Notes under the pieces: generated by a model
What the model was told of the DNA's origin: nothing
Databases searched by the model: none
Seen by the model: the letters and a program-made list of their open reading frames with translations, nothing else
DNA from: Bacteroidota bacterium
Lineage (GTDB): Bacteria > Bacteroidota > Ignavibacteria > Kapaibacteriales > HRBIN21
NCBI GenBank assembly: GCA_030550275.1
Contig: JAUQPR010000006.1
Coordinates: 83,946 to 147,945, forward strand
Length of the DNA: 64,000 nucleotides
Direction of reading: 5' to 3'
In this document: piece by piece, positions 54,621 through 63,700 of the stretch
Layout: each line of letters starts with the position of its first letter
How positions within the stretch are numbered: position 1 is the stretch's first letter
Position numbers and translations under genes: made by a program

Positions 54621-56432
54621 TTCGGCGAATTGCAGCTCCCACAGTCGCGCGTACACGCCCCCGCGCCGGAGGAGCTGCTGATGGGTGCCCCGCTCGACGA
54701 TTCGCCCCTGTTCGAGCACCAGGATCTCATCGGCGTGAACGATGGTGGAGAGCCGGTGCGCCACAATAATGGCGGAGCGCCCCTCCAATGCCTGCTGGAT
54801 GGCTTGCTGCACGGCGCGTTCGGATTCCGTGTCCAGGGCAGAGGTGGCTTCGTCGAAGAGTAGGATTGCGGGATTGCGCACCAACGCCCGCGCAATGGCG
54901 ATGCGCTGCCGCTGCCCACCGGAGAGGAGCACTCCGCGGTCGCCAATGAGGGTGTGGTAGCCCTCGGGGAGCTCCATGATGAAGTCGTGCGCATTGGCAA
55001 GGCGCGCGGCATGGATGATCTGCTCCATCGTAGCGTCCGGTGCCCCGAAGCGGATGTTGTTGGCAACCGTGTCGTTGAACAGTGGGGCATCTTGCGGTAC
55101 GATGCCGAAGAGTGTCCGGTAGTCCTCCAGGCGGAATTCGCGAATATCCACGCCGTCCAGCAGAATCGAGCCCTCGCAGGGATCGTAGAAGCGGATGAGG
55201 AGGTCCAGGAGCGTTGATTTCCCACTGCCACTGCTGCCCACGATGGCGATGGTTTGCCCGCGCGAGAGCGTGAAGGAGACCTGCGAGAGCACCGGTGCGC
55301 CGGGGCGATACCAGAAGCTCACGTTGCGCACCTCCAAGCGGTGGCGGAACTGGCGCACCGGGCGGTGTCCGGAGCGCACGCTCGGCTGTTCGCCCAAGAT
55401 GGAGAAGATGCGCTCGGCAACCACAATCCCGCGCTGCAACTGCGAGACCGAGTGCACAACGCTGGCAACCGGCGCCATAATGGCGAATAGGAGGAACAGG
55501 AAGGTCAACAGCTCGTGCGCCTGGAGCTTGCCCTCGAAGACCCAGTGGCCGCCCAGCACCAGCACGACCACCAGGGCAAGAATTGCCAGCAGCTCGTTGA
55601 TGCCTGGCAGCAGCGCCATAACCCGCTGGTGCTTGAGCGCGGAGCGGACGTAGCTGCCCGTCTCGCGGGAGAACGCCTCCGCCATGCGCTCCTCTGCCGC
55701 AAACGCCTTGACGATACGGATGGCGCTGAGGAGCTCCTGCAGGATTGCAGTGTAGTTTGCCATCGCTGCCTGCATCCGGCTGCTGTAGCGGCGCAGGTAG
55801 TGCGTAGCGGTGCGGATGAGCAGGAGGCTGACAAGACTTGCGCTCAAGGCGATAAGCGTCAGTTGCCAGGAGAGCACCAGTAGCAGCACCAGGAAGAACA
55901 GCGCCTGCAGCGATTCCCGCACCAGTGTCAGTGTGGCACCGACGGTACTGGAGTTGAGCACCGCAACATCGTTGGTCACGATGGACATGAGCGCGCCCGT
56001 GCGCTGATGGGCAAAGTAGCCCACCGAGAGGCGCACAAGCTTCTGGACCAGCTCGTCGCGGACGCGCTTGATGATGCTCTCCTCCAGCCGTGCCCCCACG
56101 AGCGCAGCGGAGTACTTCAGGAGGTTCTTCAGCACAAACAGCACCACGACGACGCCTGCCAAGCGCAGCAGCGCCTGCTGGGGAGAGCCTTCAACCATCC
56201 ACGCTGTCAGGGCGCCGAAGAGCTGGTATTTGAGGTTGCCCAACCAGTCGTGCGGCGTCGGTGCTGGTGCAGCGGTCCCGAAAAGCACCCGGAAGATCGG
56301 CTCGACGATGGCAATCGAAGCGGTACTGATCGCCGAAAGCGCGGCGTTGAGGAGGAGCGAAAGCAGCAGCAGCCACCGGAACGGTGCCACGAAGCGCCGG
56401 AAGGTCTCCCACACGAGTGCACGACCGTTCAT
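54591..56432 (-). CDS. MsbA-like ABC exporter (fused membrane and ATPase domains)
   Basis: 613 residues. Residues 1-330 are the six-helix exporter domain. The ATPase domain has Walker A VGSSGSGKST, signature LLSGGQRQRIAIARAL and Walker B ILLFDEATSALD, with the H-loop IVAHRLSTI. Homologues flip lipid A core or other lipid-linked molecules. The ATG overlaps the GT9 stop (ATGA), supporting a role in LPS-like glycolipid export. Confidence 0.88.
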   Translation of the reverse strand: MNGRALVWETFRRFVAPFRWLLLLSLLLNAALSAISTASIAIVEPIFRVLFGTAAPAPTPHDWLGNLKYQLFGALTAWMVEGSPQQALLRLAGVVVVLFVLKNLLKYSAALVGARLEESIIKRVRDELVQKLVRLSVGYFAHQRTGALMSIVTNDVAVLNSSTVGATLTLVRESLQALFFLVLLLVLSWQLTLIALSASLVSLLLIRTATHYLRRYSSRMQAAMANYTAILQELLSAIRIVKAFAAEERMAEAFSRETGSYVRSALKHQRVMALLPGINELLAILALVVVLVLGGHWVFEGKLQAHELLTFLFLLFAIMAPVASVVHSVSQLQRGIVVAERIFSILGEQPSVRSGHRPVRQFRHRLEVRNVSFWYRPGAPVLSQVSFTLSRGQTIAIVGSSGSGKSTLLDLLIRFYDPCEGSILLDGVDIREFRLEDYRTLFGIVPQDAPLFNDTVANNIRFGAPDATMEQIIHAARLANAHDFIMELPEGYHTLIGDRGVLLSGGQRQRIAIARALVRNPAILLFDEATSALDTESERAVQQAIQQALEGRSAIIVAHRLSTIVHADEILVLEQGRIVERGTHQQLLRRGGVYARLWELQFAESIAHPNGNA

Positions 56433-57532
56433 GAGGACGGGCTCTTCAGAGCATACCGCTGAAGCAGACGCTCAAATGCCTGCAGGGCTTCCTCCACTGG
56501 CAGGGTGCGCAGCGAACCCTGGCGCGTGAAGACCATCTCCGAGGGCGAGCGGTACGGCGTCCACGGCAGAAGCTCAGGATTGTCCCAGACATACAACCCA
56601 AGGCAAGGACGTTTCCAAGCCGCTGCCAAGTGGACCGCAGCTGTATCCGGTGTGATGATGTAGTCGCACGTGTGCAGCAGGAGCGCGAATTCGTGGAAGG
56701 AATGTGCCTGCGGAGCCCGCAGCCCGAGCGCATTGGCAAGGAGGCGCTGCTCTCTGGCATATTCTGGAGAGGCAAACAGCAGGAGCTCGGCATCCGGATG
56801 GCGGCGCTGTACGAGAGCAAGGAATCGGTACCAGTTCTCGCGCCCCCAGTACTTGTCCGGATGCGAAGCGGAGAGGTTGACCCCGACACGGTAGGAACGT
56901 TCGCAGGGACCCAACTGCTGGAGAGCCCACTGCTCCTCCTGTGGCGTGATGGGGTATTCCAGGTCCAACGTCTCCTGCATGGGGTCAATCCCAAAGGGCA
57001 GCAGCAGTTGAGCGATGCGTTCCACAATGTGAACGCGTGCGCGGTCCAGCCGAGGAACAACGTGGGTGTAGACGGCGGCATTCTCCTTGGCGATGCCGAG
57101 CTTGACTGGGGCATCGAGCAGGTGGAGGAGGAGCGTGGAGGTGACGGAGGCGTTATCGGTGAGGTCCAAAATGGCGCTGTATCGGCGGCGCTGCAGACGG
57201 CGAAGCAGACCGAGCACAGCAAGGGGCGATTTCCGGTACAGCCACCACTGCTGCACGTATGCGGCGGTGGCATGGCGGGCTCCCCAGTTGTTGCGGCTCA
57301 GCAGAAGCTCGAATTGAACCTGCGGAAGATGCCTCCGAAGGACCCGAATCGTGGGAATGCTCACCAGCACGTCTCCGATGCGGTCCTGCCGCAGCAGGAG
57401 CACCCGCGCTCCGGCATCGAGCTGGAGGATGGGTCGGGGAGCATCAATGAGCACCGTTGCCGGGGCGCTCCAGCGCCGGAGCACGTGGCGGCGGAGAGCT
57501 AATTCCAGGCGTTTGAGCAGTGGGTCAGCCAT
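56429..57532 (-). CDS. Glycosyltransferase family 9 (heptosyltransferase-like)
   Basis: 367 residues from ATG 57532. VLLLRQDRIGDVLVSIPTIR is the N-terminal GT9 motif, and the C-terminal nucleotide-binding block includes CDYIITPDTAAVHLAAAWKRP. GT9 enzymes add heptose or other sugars to the LPS core. The gene is coupled to the ABC exporter. The -7 element lies only 9 nt before the ATG, so the transcript may be almost leaderless or the start later. Confidence 0.85.
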   Translation of the reverse strand: MADPLLKRLELALRRHVLRRWSAPATVLIDAPRPILQLDAGARVLLLRQDRIGDVLVSIPTIRVLRRHLPQVQFELLLSRNNWGARHATAAYVQQWWLYRKSPLAVLGLLRRLQRRRYSAILDLTDNASVTSTLLLHLLDAPVKLGIAKENAAVYTHVVPRLDRARVHIVERIAQLLLPFGIDPMQETLDLEYPITPQEEQWALQQLGPCERSYRVGVNLSASHPDKYWGRENWYRFLALVQRRHPDAELLLFASPEYAREQRLLANALGLRAPQAHSFHEFALLLHTCDYIITPDTAAVHLAAAWKRPCLGLYVWDNPELLPWTPYRSPSEMVFTRQGSLRTLPVEEALQAFERLLQRYALKSPSS

Positions 57533-57540
57533 CGGCAGTG

Positions 57541-57548
57541 CAAAACTA
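57541..57548 (-). promoter_or_regulatory. -7 promoter element (TAGTTTTG) of the GT9 gene
   Basis: Exact TAnnTTTG extended by CACTGCC on the minus strand; this extension runs up to the ATG at 57532, so a leader of only a few bases is expected. Confidence 0.6.
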
Positions 57549-57580
57549 CAAGGGCATCCGCAGAGCTCAAGAAAAAGCAC

Positions 57581-57607
57581 AGCCCGAACTCCGTACGGAG
57601 TCGGGCT
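57581..57607 (-). terminator. Terminator-like hairpin on the minus strand
   Basis: A near-perfect palindrome (AGCCCGA...TCGGGCT with one bulged base) followed on the minus strand by GTGCTTTTTCTT. It lies upstream of GT9 with no known leftward gene before it, so it may block antisense transcription or act as an RNA hairpin. Confidence 0.45.
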
Positions 57608-57715
57608 GCGCCGATGCCCCTTTCGGGGGCAGGGAAGGGTGAAGGGCTGCTGCTCTGCCGCCGCACGCCGTATACTCCGGCAGTGGAGCACAGGTTCCCG
57701 AAATTTGCGCCCGAA

Positions 57716-58537
57716 ATGGAGTGGCTTCAACGACAGCGGTTGCACTGGAGCGAGCTTGCACGGCGCCTTCGGGAGCAATTGCCGCAGCAACCGCACGCAG
57801 CTGTTATCCTCGGCTCGGGGCTCGGTGGGCAGGCGCTTCCCGCTCCACTGTGGCAGTGCCGGTACGAGGAGCTCGAAGGGTTCCCGCGCAGCACCGTTGC
57901 TGGGCATTCCGGGGAGCTGCGCCTGTGCAGGCTCTCGGGGATACCGGTGCTGCTGTTCCTCGGGCGCTTCCATCTCTACGAGGGCTACCGGTTGGAGCAG
58001 GTCGTTGTGCCGGTCATTCTGGGGTGGCTGCTGGGGGCGCGGGCATTCGTGCTCACCAACGCGGCGGGAGCCGTCAATCCAGAGTTAGTGCCGGGTGAGC
58101 TCGTGCTGGTGCGCGATGTGCTCGATTTCACCCTGCGCTCGCTGCCTGTGGATGGGGAGTTCCGTCGCCATTACTCGTGTTGCTTTCTCCCGCGCACCTG
58201 GCGGAGGGCAGTGCGGGAGTGCATCGGTGCCCAGGGCATCGCGTGCGTGGAGGGGACGTATGCGGCGATGCTGGGACCGATGTACGAGACCCCGGCGGAG
58301 ATTCGCTTCCTGCGCTTCGCCGGCGCGGACGTGGTGGGGATGTCCACCGTCCACGAGCTTGCCTGTGCCGTTGCACTGGGCTGTCCGGTGCTTGTGCTCA
58401 GCCTTGTCACGAACGCTGCTTCGGGGAACCGTGCAGCTCCGCTGACCCACGCGGAGGTGCTCTCGGTGGCGCGGCAATCGGCTCGGCAGCTGTGGCGGTG
58501 TGTGGAGATTGCGGTGGCACAGATGCCAGCGGAGTGA
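57716..58537 (+). CDS. punA: Purine nucleoside phosphorylase
   Basis: 273 residues from ATG 57716. AAVILGSGLGGQAL, the phosphate-binding FLGRFHLYEGY (with RxHxYEG), VLTNAAGAVNPELVPGELV and YAAMLGPMYETPAEIRFLR are hallmarks of trimeric PNP. VGMSTVHELACAVALG carries the conserved M-S block. It cleaves purine nucleosides with phosphate in salvage. A flippase gene follows 9 bp later. Confidence 0.93.
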   Translation: MEWLQRQRLHWSELARRLREQLPQQPHAAVILGSGLGGQALPAPLWQCRYEELEGFPRSTVAGHSGELRLCRLSGIPVLLFLGRFHLYEGYRLEQVVVPVILGWLLGARAFVLTNAAGAVNPELVPGELVLVRDVLDFTLRSLPVDGEFRRHYSCCFLPRTWRRAVRECIGAQGIACVEGTYAAMLGPMYETPAEIRFLRFAGADVVGMSTVHELACAVALGCPVLVLSLVTNAASGNRAAPLTHAEVLSVARQSARQLWRCVEIAVAQMPAE

Positions 58538-58546
58538 GGGCATCCG

Positions 58547-59857
58547 ATGGTGCGCTTGAGCGAGCACATCGGGACGATAGGGTGGGCATTTGCCGGACGG
58601 CTGCTGTTTGTGGGCTACGGCTTTGTGATGCTGCTGCAGATTGCCGTTGTGCCGCCGGAGGAGTATGGACTGTATGCCCTGCTGGTGAACGTGCAGACGT
58701 GGATCTTCATCTTGAGCGACTCTTCGGCGCTGTTGGGGCTGGTGCAGTTTGGGGCGGATGTGCGGGAGCGTGCCCGGCTCAATACCTTGGTGGGGATGCT
58801 GCACAGCGGGATTGTGCTGGGGATTGCGGGGCTCCTCTGGCTTGTGCGCGCGCCGCTGGCGCAGGTGTTTCAGGAGCCGCGCATAACGGTGGCGCTGGGA
58901 GCATTGCCGCTGTATTGCCTGCTGAGCATCCCACGGACGTACTGCGTGAAGCTGCTCTACCGAGAGCTGCAGATGCGCAAGGTCTTTGCCTTGGACCTCA
59001 GTTGGCTGGGGGTGATGACGGTACTGACGCTCTGGATGGTCTGGCGTCGGGAGCTCCGCGGCTTTCCGGAGCTGCTCCTAATCGCCTGCACGGGCATGGG
59101 CGTGAGCTCCCTCTATGGAGTGTGGCTGTGCCGACCCTGGCTGCAGTTTGGGCTACGCGGGAGCATCACGCTGCGGCAGATCTTGCGTTTTACACTCCCG
59201 CAGACGCTTGCCTCGGCATTGCACACAGGGGTGCGTCAACTGGACGTCTACGCCGTTCAGTACTTCTTCGGGCTGGCAGTTGTGGGGGTCTACCAGGCAG
59301 CCAAGACCTTCTACCGCGTCTTCGATACGGTATTCGATGCCGTTGCGGGATTGCTGCATCCGGCAGCAGTTCGCCTATTAGCAGCCGGGGAACGGGAGCA
59401 GTTGCGGATTCTGCTGGGAAAGATGCTGTCGGCACTGAGCTTCACCATTGCCGGGATCGTGCTGCTCATCGAGCTGGGAGGGGCGGAGCTCCTGCTACCG
59501 CCGTTGCTGGCGCGGGAGTATGAGCCGGCGGTGGACTACTTCAAGCTGCTGAGTCTGGGTGCATTGGGGGTGCCGTTTGCGGTGCTTGGACCGGCGATCT
59601 TGGCATTAGGGCGCTCCCGACAGATGCTGTTGCACATTGCGGTGGCAACGGGGATAGCAGCCGGTACTCTTCTGCTGGCGGGGCTTGTGGGGAATCCGCT
59701 GTTCTCGGCACTGGGCGTGGCGGTGTATACGCTGGTGCTGGGGGCGCTCAACTTCCGCTTTGTCCGCCAAGCGTACGGGCTGAGCTGGAGCGAACTGCTC
59801 CGCTTCCCACGGGACCTGCGAGGGCTTGTCCAGTTTATCCGCTCGGAGCGCACATGA
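58547..59857 (+). CDS. Polysaccharide flippase (Wzx/MVF superfamily)
   Basis: 436 residues, about 12 membrane helices. The N-terminus (GTIGWAFAGRLLFVGYGFVM, then VVPPEEYGLYALLVNV) has the flippase pattern with the EYG motif. A second flippase is at 8668 but the two are not close copies. The FtsX-like gene overlaps its stop (ATGA). Confidence 0.8.
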   Translation: MVRLSEHIGTIGWAFAGRLLFVGYGFVMLLQIAVVPPEEYGLYALLVNVQTWIFILSDSSALLGLVQFGADVRERARLNTLVGMLHSGIVLGIAGLLWLVRAPLAQVFQEPRITVALGALPLYCLLSIPRTYCVKLLYRELQMRKVFALDLSWLGVMTVLTLWMVWRRELRGFPELLLIACTGMGVSSLYGVWLCRPWLQFGLRGSITLRQILRFTLPQTLASALHTGVRQLDVYAVQYFFGLAVVGVYQAAKTFYRVFDTVFDAVAGLLHPAAVRLLAAGEREQLRILLGKMLSALSFTIAGIVLLIELGGAELLLPPLLAREYEPAVDYFKLLSLGALGVPFAVLGPAILALGRSRQMLLHIAVATGIAAGTLLLAGLVGNPLFSALGVAVYTLVLGALNFRFVRQAYGLSWSELLRFPRDLRGLVQFIRSERT

Positions 59858-60672
59858 TTGGGCGATGGTGGCGTGAGCTACTGCGCTACGGAGGGGTGGT
59901 CCTGCTGGGAGCTCTCCTGTTGCAGGGGTGGATGCTGAGTTGGTGGCTGCTGGAGCGGACATGGCAGCGGCTCTGGGGTGAGTTGCAGTTGCAGCTCTTC
60001 TGCCCGACGGAGGAGCAGGCGCTTGAGCTTCGGCGTTGGCTGTCTGCGGAACCGCTCGTTGCCGAGCTGCGGCAGATTCCCCCGCAGCAGGGCTGGCGTG
60101 AGCTCCAACGATGGTTGGGGGTAGAGGCGGAGTTGCCGCAGGTGCCGGACTCCCTGCTCCCCAGCGTGCTCATTGCGCGGCTACACATGGAGGCGCCCAA
60201 CCGCATTGCAGCGCTGCTTGAGCGGGTTCGCCATCACAGTTCTGGAGCCGAGCTGCATTTCCCTCTGGAGCAGGCACGGCGGCTGTGGTGGTTCCGAACG
60301 GTGGGGCAGTGGGGATGGGGAGCGGTTGGAGCCGTCATGGCAGCGCTGCTGGGGATGCTCCTCTGGGCTGCGGTGAGCCGGATGCAGGCGCGGGTGAGAG
60401 CGTACCAGGTGCTGGTGCTGTTGGGAATTCCTCCGCTGCGGATCTGGGGACCGCTGGGCGCGGCGCTGGGAGCGCTCAGCGTTGGTACTGCTGCCGGAGT
60501 TGTCGGAGCCGCCCTGTGGGGGGCTTCCTGGATGCATGTGATGGATGGTGCAGCCTGGGGGACGGCATTGCCGCAGGAACTGCTGGCGGCGATCGCACTT
60601 TCGGGGAGCTGGAGTGCCGCTGCTACCCTGGTGGGGATCCTTCGCCTGCGGAGAGCGCTGCGCTACCGATAG
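59854..60672 (+). CDS. ftsX: FtsX-like cell-division permease
   Basis: 272 residues with one N-terminal helix (YGGVVLLGALLLQGWMLSWW), a periplasmic domain of about 120 residues (including PDSLLPSVLIARL, like the LPxS segment of FtsX) and three C-terminal helices (the permease region VRAYQVLVLLGIPPLRIWGP). FtsX works with the ATPase FtsE, which is not next to it here, and recruits a LytM factor such as the EnvC-like protein at 24429. Confidence 0.77.
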   Translation: MIGRWWRELLRYGGVVLLGALLLQGWMLSWWLLERTWQRLWGELQLQLFCPTEEQALELRRWLSAEPLVAELRQIPPQQGWRELQRWLGVEAELPQVPDSLLPSVLIARLHMEAPNRIAALLERVRHHSSGAELHFPLEQARRLWWFRTVGQWGWGAVGAVMAALLGMLLWAAVSRMQARVRAYQVLVLLGIPPLRIWGPLGAALGALSVGTAAGVVGAALWGASWMHVMDGAAWGTALPQELLAAIALSGSWSAAATLVGILRLRRALRYR

Positions 60673-60702
60673 GAATCGGGAATTCCTTTGGGCAATGTTT
60701 GG

Positions 60703-60710
60703 TATTTTAG
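60703..60710 (+). promoter_or_regulatory. Possible -7 element (TATTTTAG) of the surface protein gene
   Basis: One position off TAnnTTTG (A at the seventh position), about 47 nt before ATG 60757. Upstream TTTG copies lie at 60687 and 60698. Confidence 0.4.
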
Positions 60711-60756
60711 CGCGCCCATAAGGGCAATTAGGGTCGAACTAAACCGCGAGGGCACC

Positions 60757-63700
60757 ATGCAGCGGTTACTTCTGTCTGTTTGCGCACTCTTGGTTGTGAG
60801 CTTCCTGCCACTGTCTGCGGTCGTGGTGACAATCGGAACGGGGACGAGCACGAACAGTTCGTATACGTATCCGGCGCCGTACGGCAATTGGTACACAATG
60901 GCACGGCACCAAATTTTGGTGCTTGCCTCCGAAATTATTGCCGCCGGAGGCTCAGCAGGGAGCATTACCAGTCTTGCGTTCAACGTTGCGGCAACGAACA
61001 ATACGCAGGCGCTCCAGAACTTCACCATTAAACTTAAGCAGACGAGCGCGACCTCGCTTTCGAGCAGCTTCGACAACACTGGCTGGACAACGGTGTACTC
61101 GGTGAGCTCCTACACCGTTACCACCGGCTGGAACACGCATACCTTCAGCACCCCGTTTGCATGGGATGGCAGCTCGAATCTGCTCATCGACATCTGCTTC
61201 TACCAGGGAAGCTGCTATAACTACACCTACAACGCCAGCACCTACTATACAACAACAGCTTTCACCAGCGTTGTGTACTACATAAACGACTGCGATTTCG
61301 GAGTCTGCAGTGTGTCCTCCGGAACAACGAGCTCGAATCGCCCGAACCTGCAGCTGGATATCCAGGCGGGCATGCCGAACGATGCCGGGATTGCGGGAAT
61401 CGTTGCCCCGGTTGCGCCCTTCAGCCCTGGGAGCCAGACAGTCCAGGTGCTTCTGAAGAACTACGGCAACAACACCATCTCGAGCGTGACCATCAACTGG
61501 TCCGTCAATGGCACTCCGCAGACGCCGTACAACTGGACAGGAAGCCTGGCGCCGGGAGCGACAACGACGGTAACCATTGGCTCGTACAACTTCGCTCCGA
61601 AGACGCTCTACACCTTCGTTGTGGCGACGAGCAATCCCAATGGGACTACCGACCCGAACTCTGCAAACGACAGCTTTACTGGGCAATTGGCAGCGGCACT
61701 GGCGGGTACATATACCGTGGGCGGAAGCACGCCGGATTTTGCCTCGCCGCAGGCAGCGGTGCAGTACCTCCATATCGGTGGGGTGCTGGATACGGTACGC
61801 TTCCGCATCCGTAGCGGTACGTACAATGGGCAACTGAGCTTTGGGGCGATTCCCGGAGCCGGCAGTGCAACGCGCTGGATTGCCTTTGAGTCCGAGTCGG
61901 GCAATGCCGCAGATGTCGTTATCCAAGCTTCCAACTCCAGTGCAGCAAACTATGTGGTGCGGGTCAACGGGACAGACTGGCTGCGCTTTCGCCGTCTGAC
62001 CTTCACCAGCAATGGGACAGGCTCCTACTGGCGAGTGGTCGAGTTGACCGGCGGGACGGAGAACCTCACCTTCGAGGGCTGCGTCTTCAACGGTGGTCCG
62101 GCGACGTACAACTACAGCTGGGATGAGATAGTCTTCTACAGCTCGAACAATGCCTGCCATAACCTGACGCTGCGGAATAACACCTTTACCGGAGGCGCTG
62201 GCAGCCTGTGGATTGATTACTGGACCGCTCCGCTTCAGGGCGTTCAGATCGTTGGGAACACTTTGCAGGGCTTCTACTACTTTGGTGCGGTTGTCCAGTA
62301 TGCAAACGCACTGCTGCTTGCCCAGAATACCATAACGGCGCTTTCGGGCAGTGGGTCCAATTACGGTGCGTACCTGTATAACCTCACGGGCAGCTTCCAG
62401 GTGCGCGAGAACGTCGTTACCGTTGATGGCGGGTACGGGCTCTACTTGGATTGGCGTCCCTCGACGGAGCCTTCGGGCTTGGTTGCCAACAATGTTATCA
62501 TCGGCGGAGTGGGTACCGGGAACAGCACGACGGGACTCTATGCCTACACGGCGAACGTGAACTTCTACCACAACACTGTGCACTTGGGCACAAGCGATCC
62601 CTGGTCTGCTGCAATGTACGTGGACGGCTACCAGGGCATCAATGTGGTCAACAACATCTTTGCGAATGTCGGTGGGGGATATGCCTACTACGTAAATGCA
62701 TGGGGTGGCTCTCCGCTTTCGAACTCGAATTACAACGACCTGTACAGCTCGGGCAGTTACGTGGGGAATTGGGGTGGAACTGACTACGCCACCTTGGCGG
62801 ACTGGCAGGTGGGGACGGGCTACGATGCAAACTCTGTCAGCGTCTTGCCGCCGTTTGGGTCGGATAAGTACCACCTGACCGAGGTTGCCGAACCGCTCAT
62901 CGGTACCGCGGCGCTACTGACGACGGTGCCGAAGGATATTGATGGAGAGGACCGGCGCAATCCGTACATGGGCGCCGATGAGGTGATCCCTGTTATCACC
63001 ATCACCCAGCAGCCCGCTGATACCGTGTACGGGTGCCAGGGGACGGATGTCACCATCAGCGTTCAAGCGAGCGTGACCTTCAACGCGAGCCTATCGTATC
63101 AGTGGTTGCAAAATGGCGTCCCAATTCCAGAGGGCTACGATGGGCGCTTCTTCGGCACACAGACGCCGACACTGACGATCCGGAACACACAAGCACGGGA
63201 CGCCGGTAGCTACGCATGCTTGATTACCGCCAACAGTGGTGCGACGCCGGTGCAGTCGGATCTGGCGGAGCTCATTATAGCGGTGCCTCTCACGATTGTG
63301 GAGCAGCCGCAGTCGGTGCTGACATGCTTGGAAGGGGAGGCGATTCTGCGCGTGGTTGCGGAAGGGACGGTCCTGGGCTATCAATGGCAGCGTGAGGAGG
63401 CAACAGGGTGGGTTGATATCCCCGGTGCAACGGGGGCGGAGTATCGGATTAGCAATGCGCAGTATACGAATTCGGCACGCTACCGCTGCATCGTGTTTGG
63501 CACTTGTGGGGCAGATCAGGTGCCGAGCGAGCCGGCGATTGTATACGTGCTGGGGCCGACGCAGATTCTCTCGGCGCCTGACACGGTGTACACTGGGGTA
63601 GGGGGTCGGGCGCAGTTGTCGGTGGAGGCGAACGTGGTAGGGGCGCCGCCGACGTATCAGGCGCAGTACCAGTGGTATCGTGGGACGCAGCCGCTTGTGG

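Larger units (their letters stand above)
57533..57715. other. Divergent region between GT9 and purine nucleoside phosphorylase genes
   Basis: 183 bp with the GT9 -7 element, two hairpins (57581-57607 and 57615-57631) and a near match to the -7 element for the phosphorylase gene (GAAATTTG, 57700-57707), only 9 nt before its ATG. Confidence 0.5.

Noticed and set aside
60952..62874. Open frame of 640 codons on the minus strand
   Set aside because: It lies fully opposite the surface protein, whose signal peptide, domain order and Ig motifs are convincing; the antisense frame has no recognisable motif.
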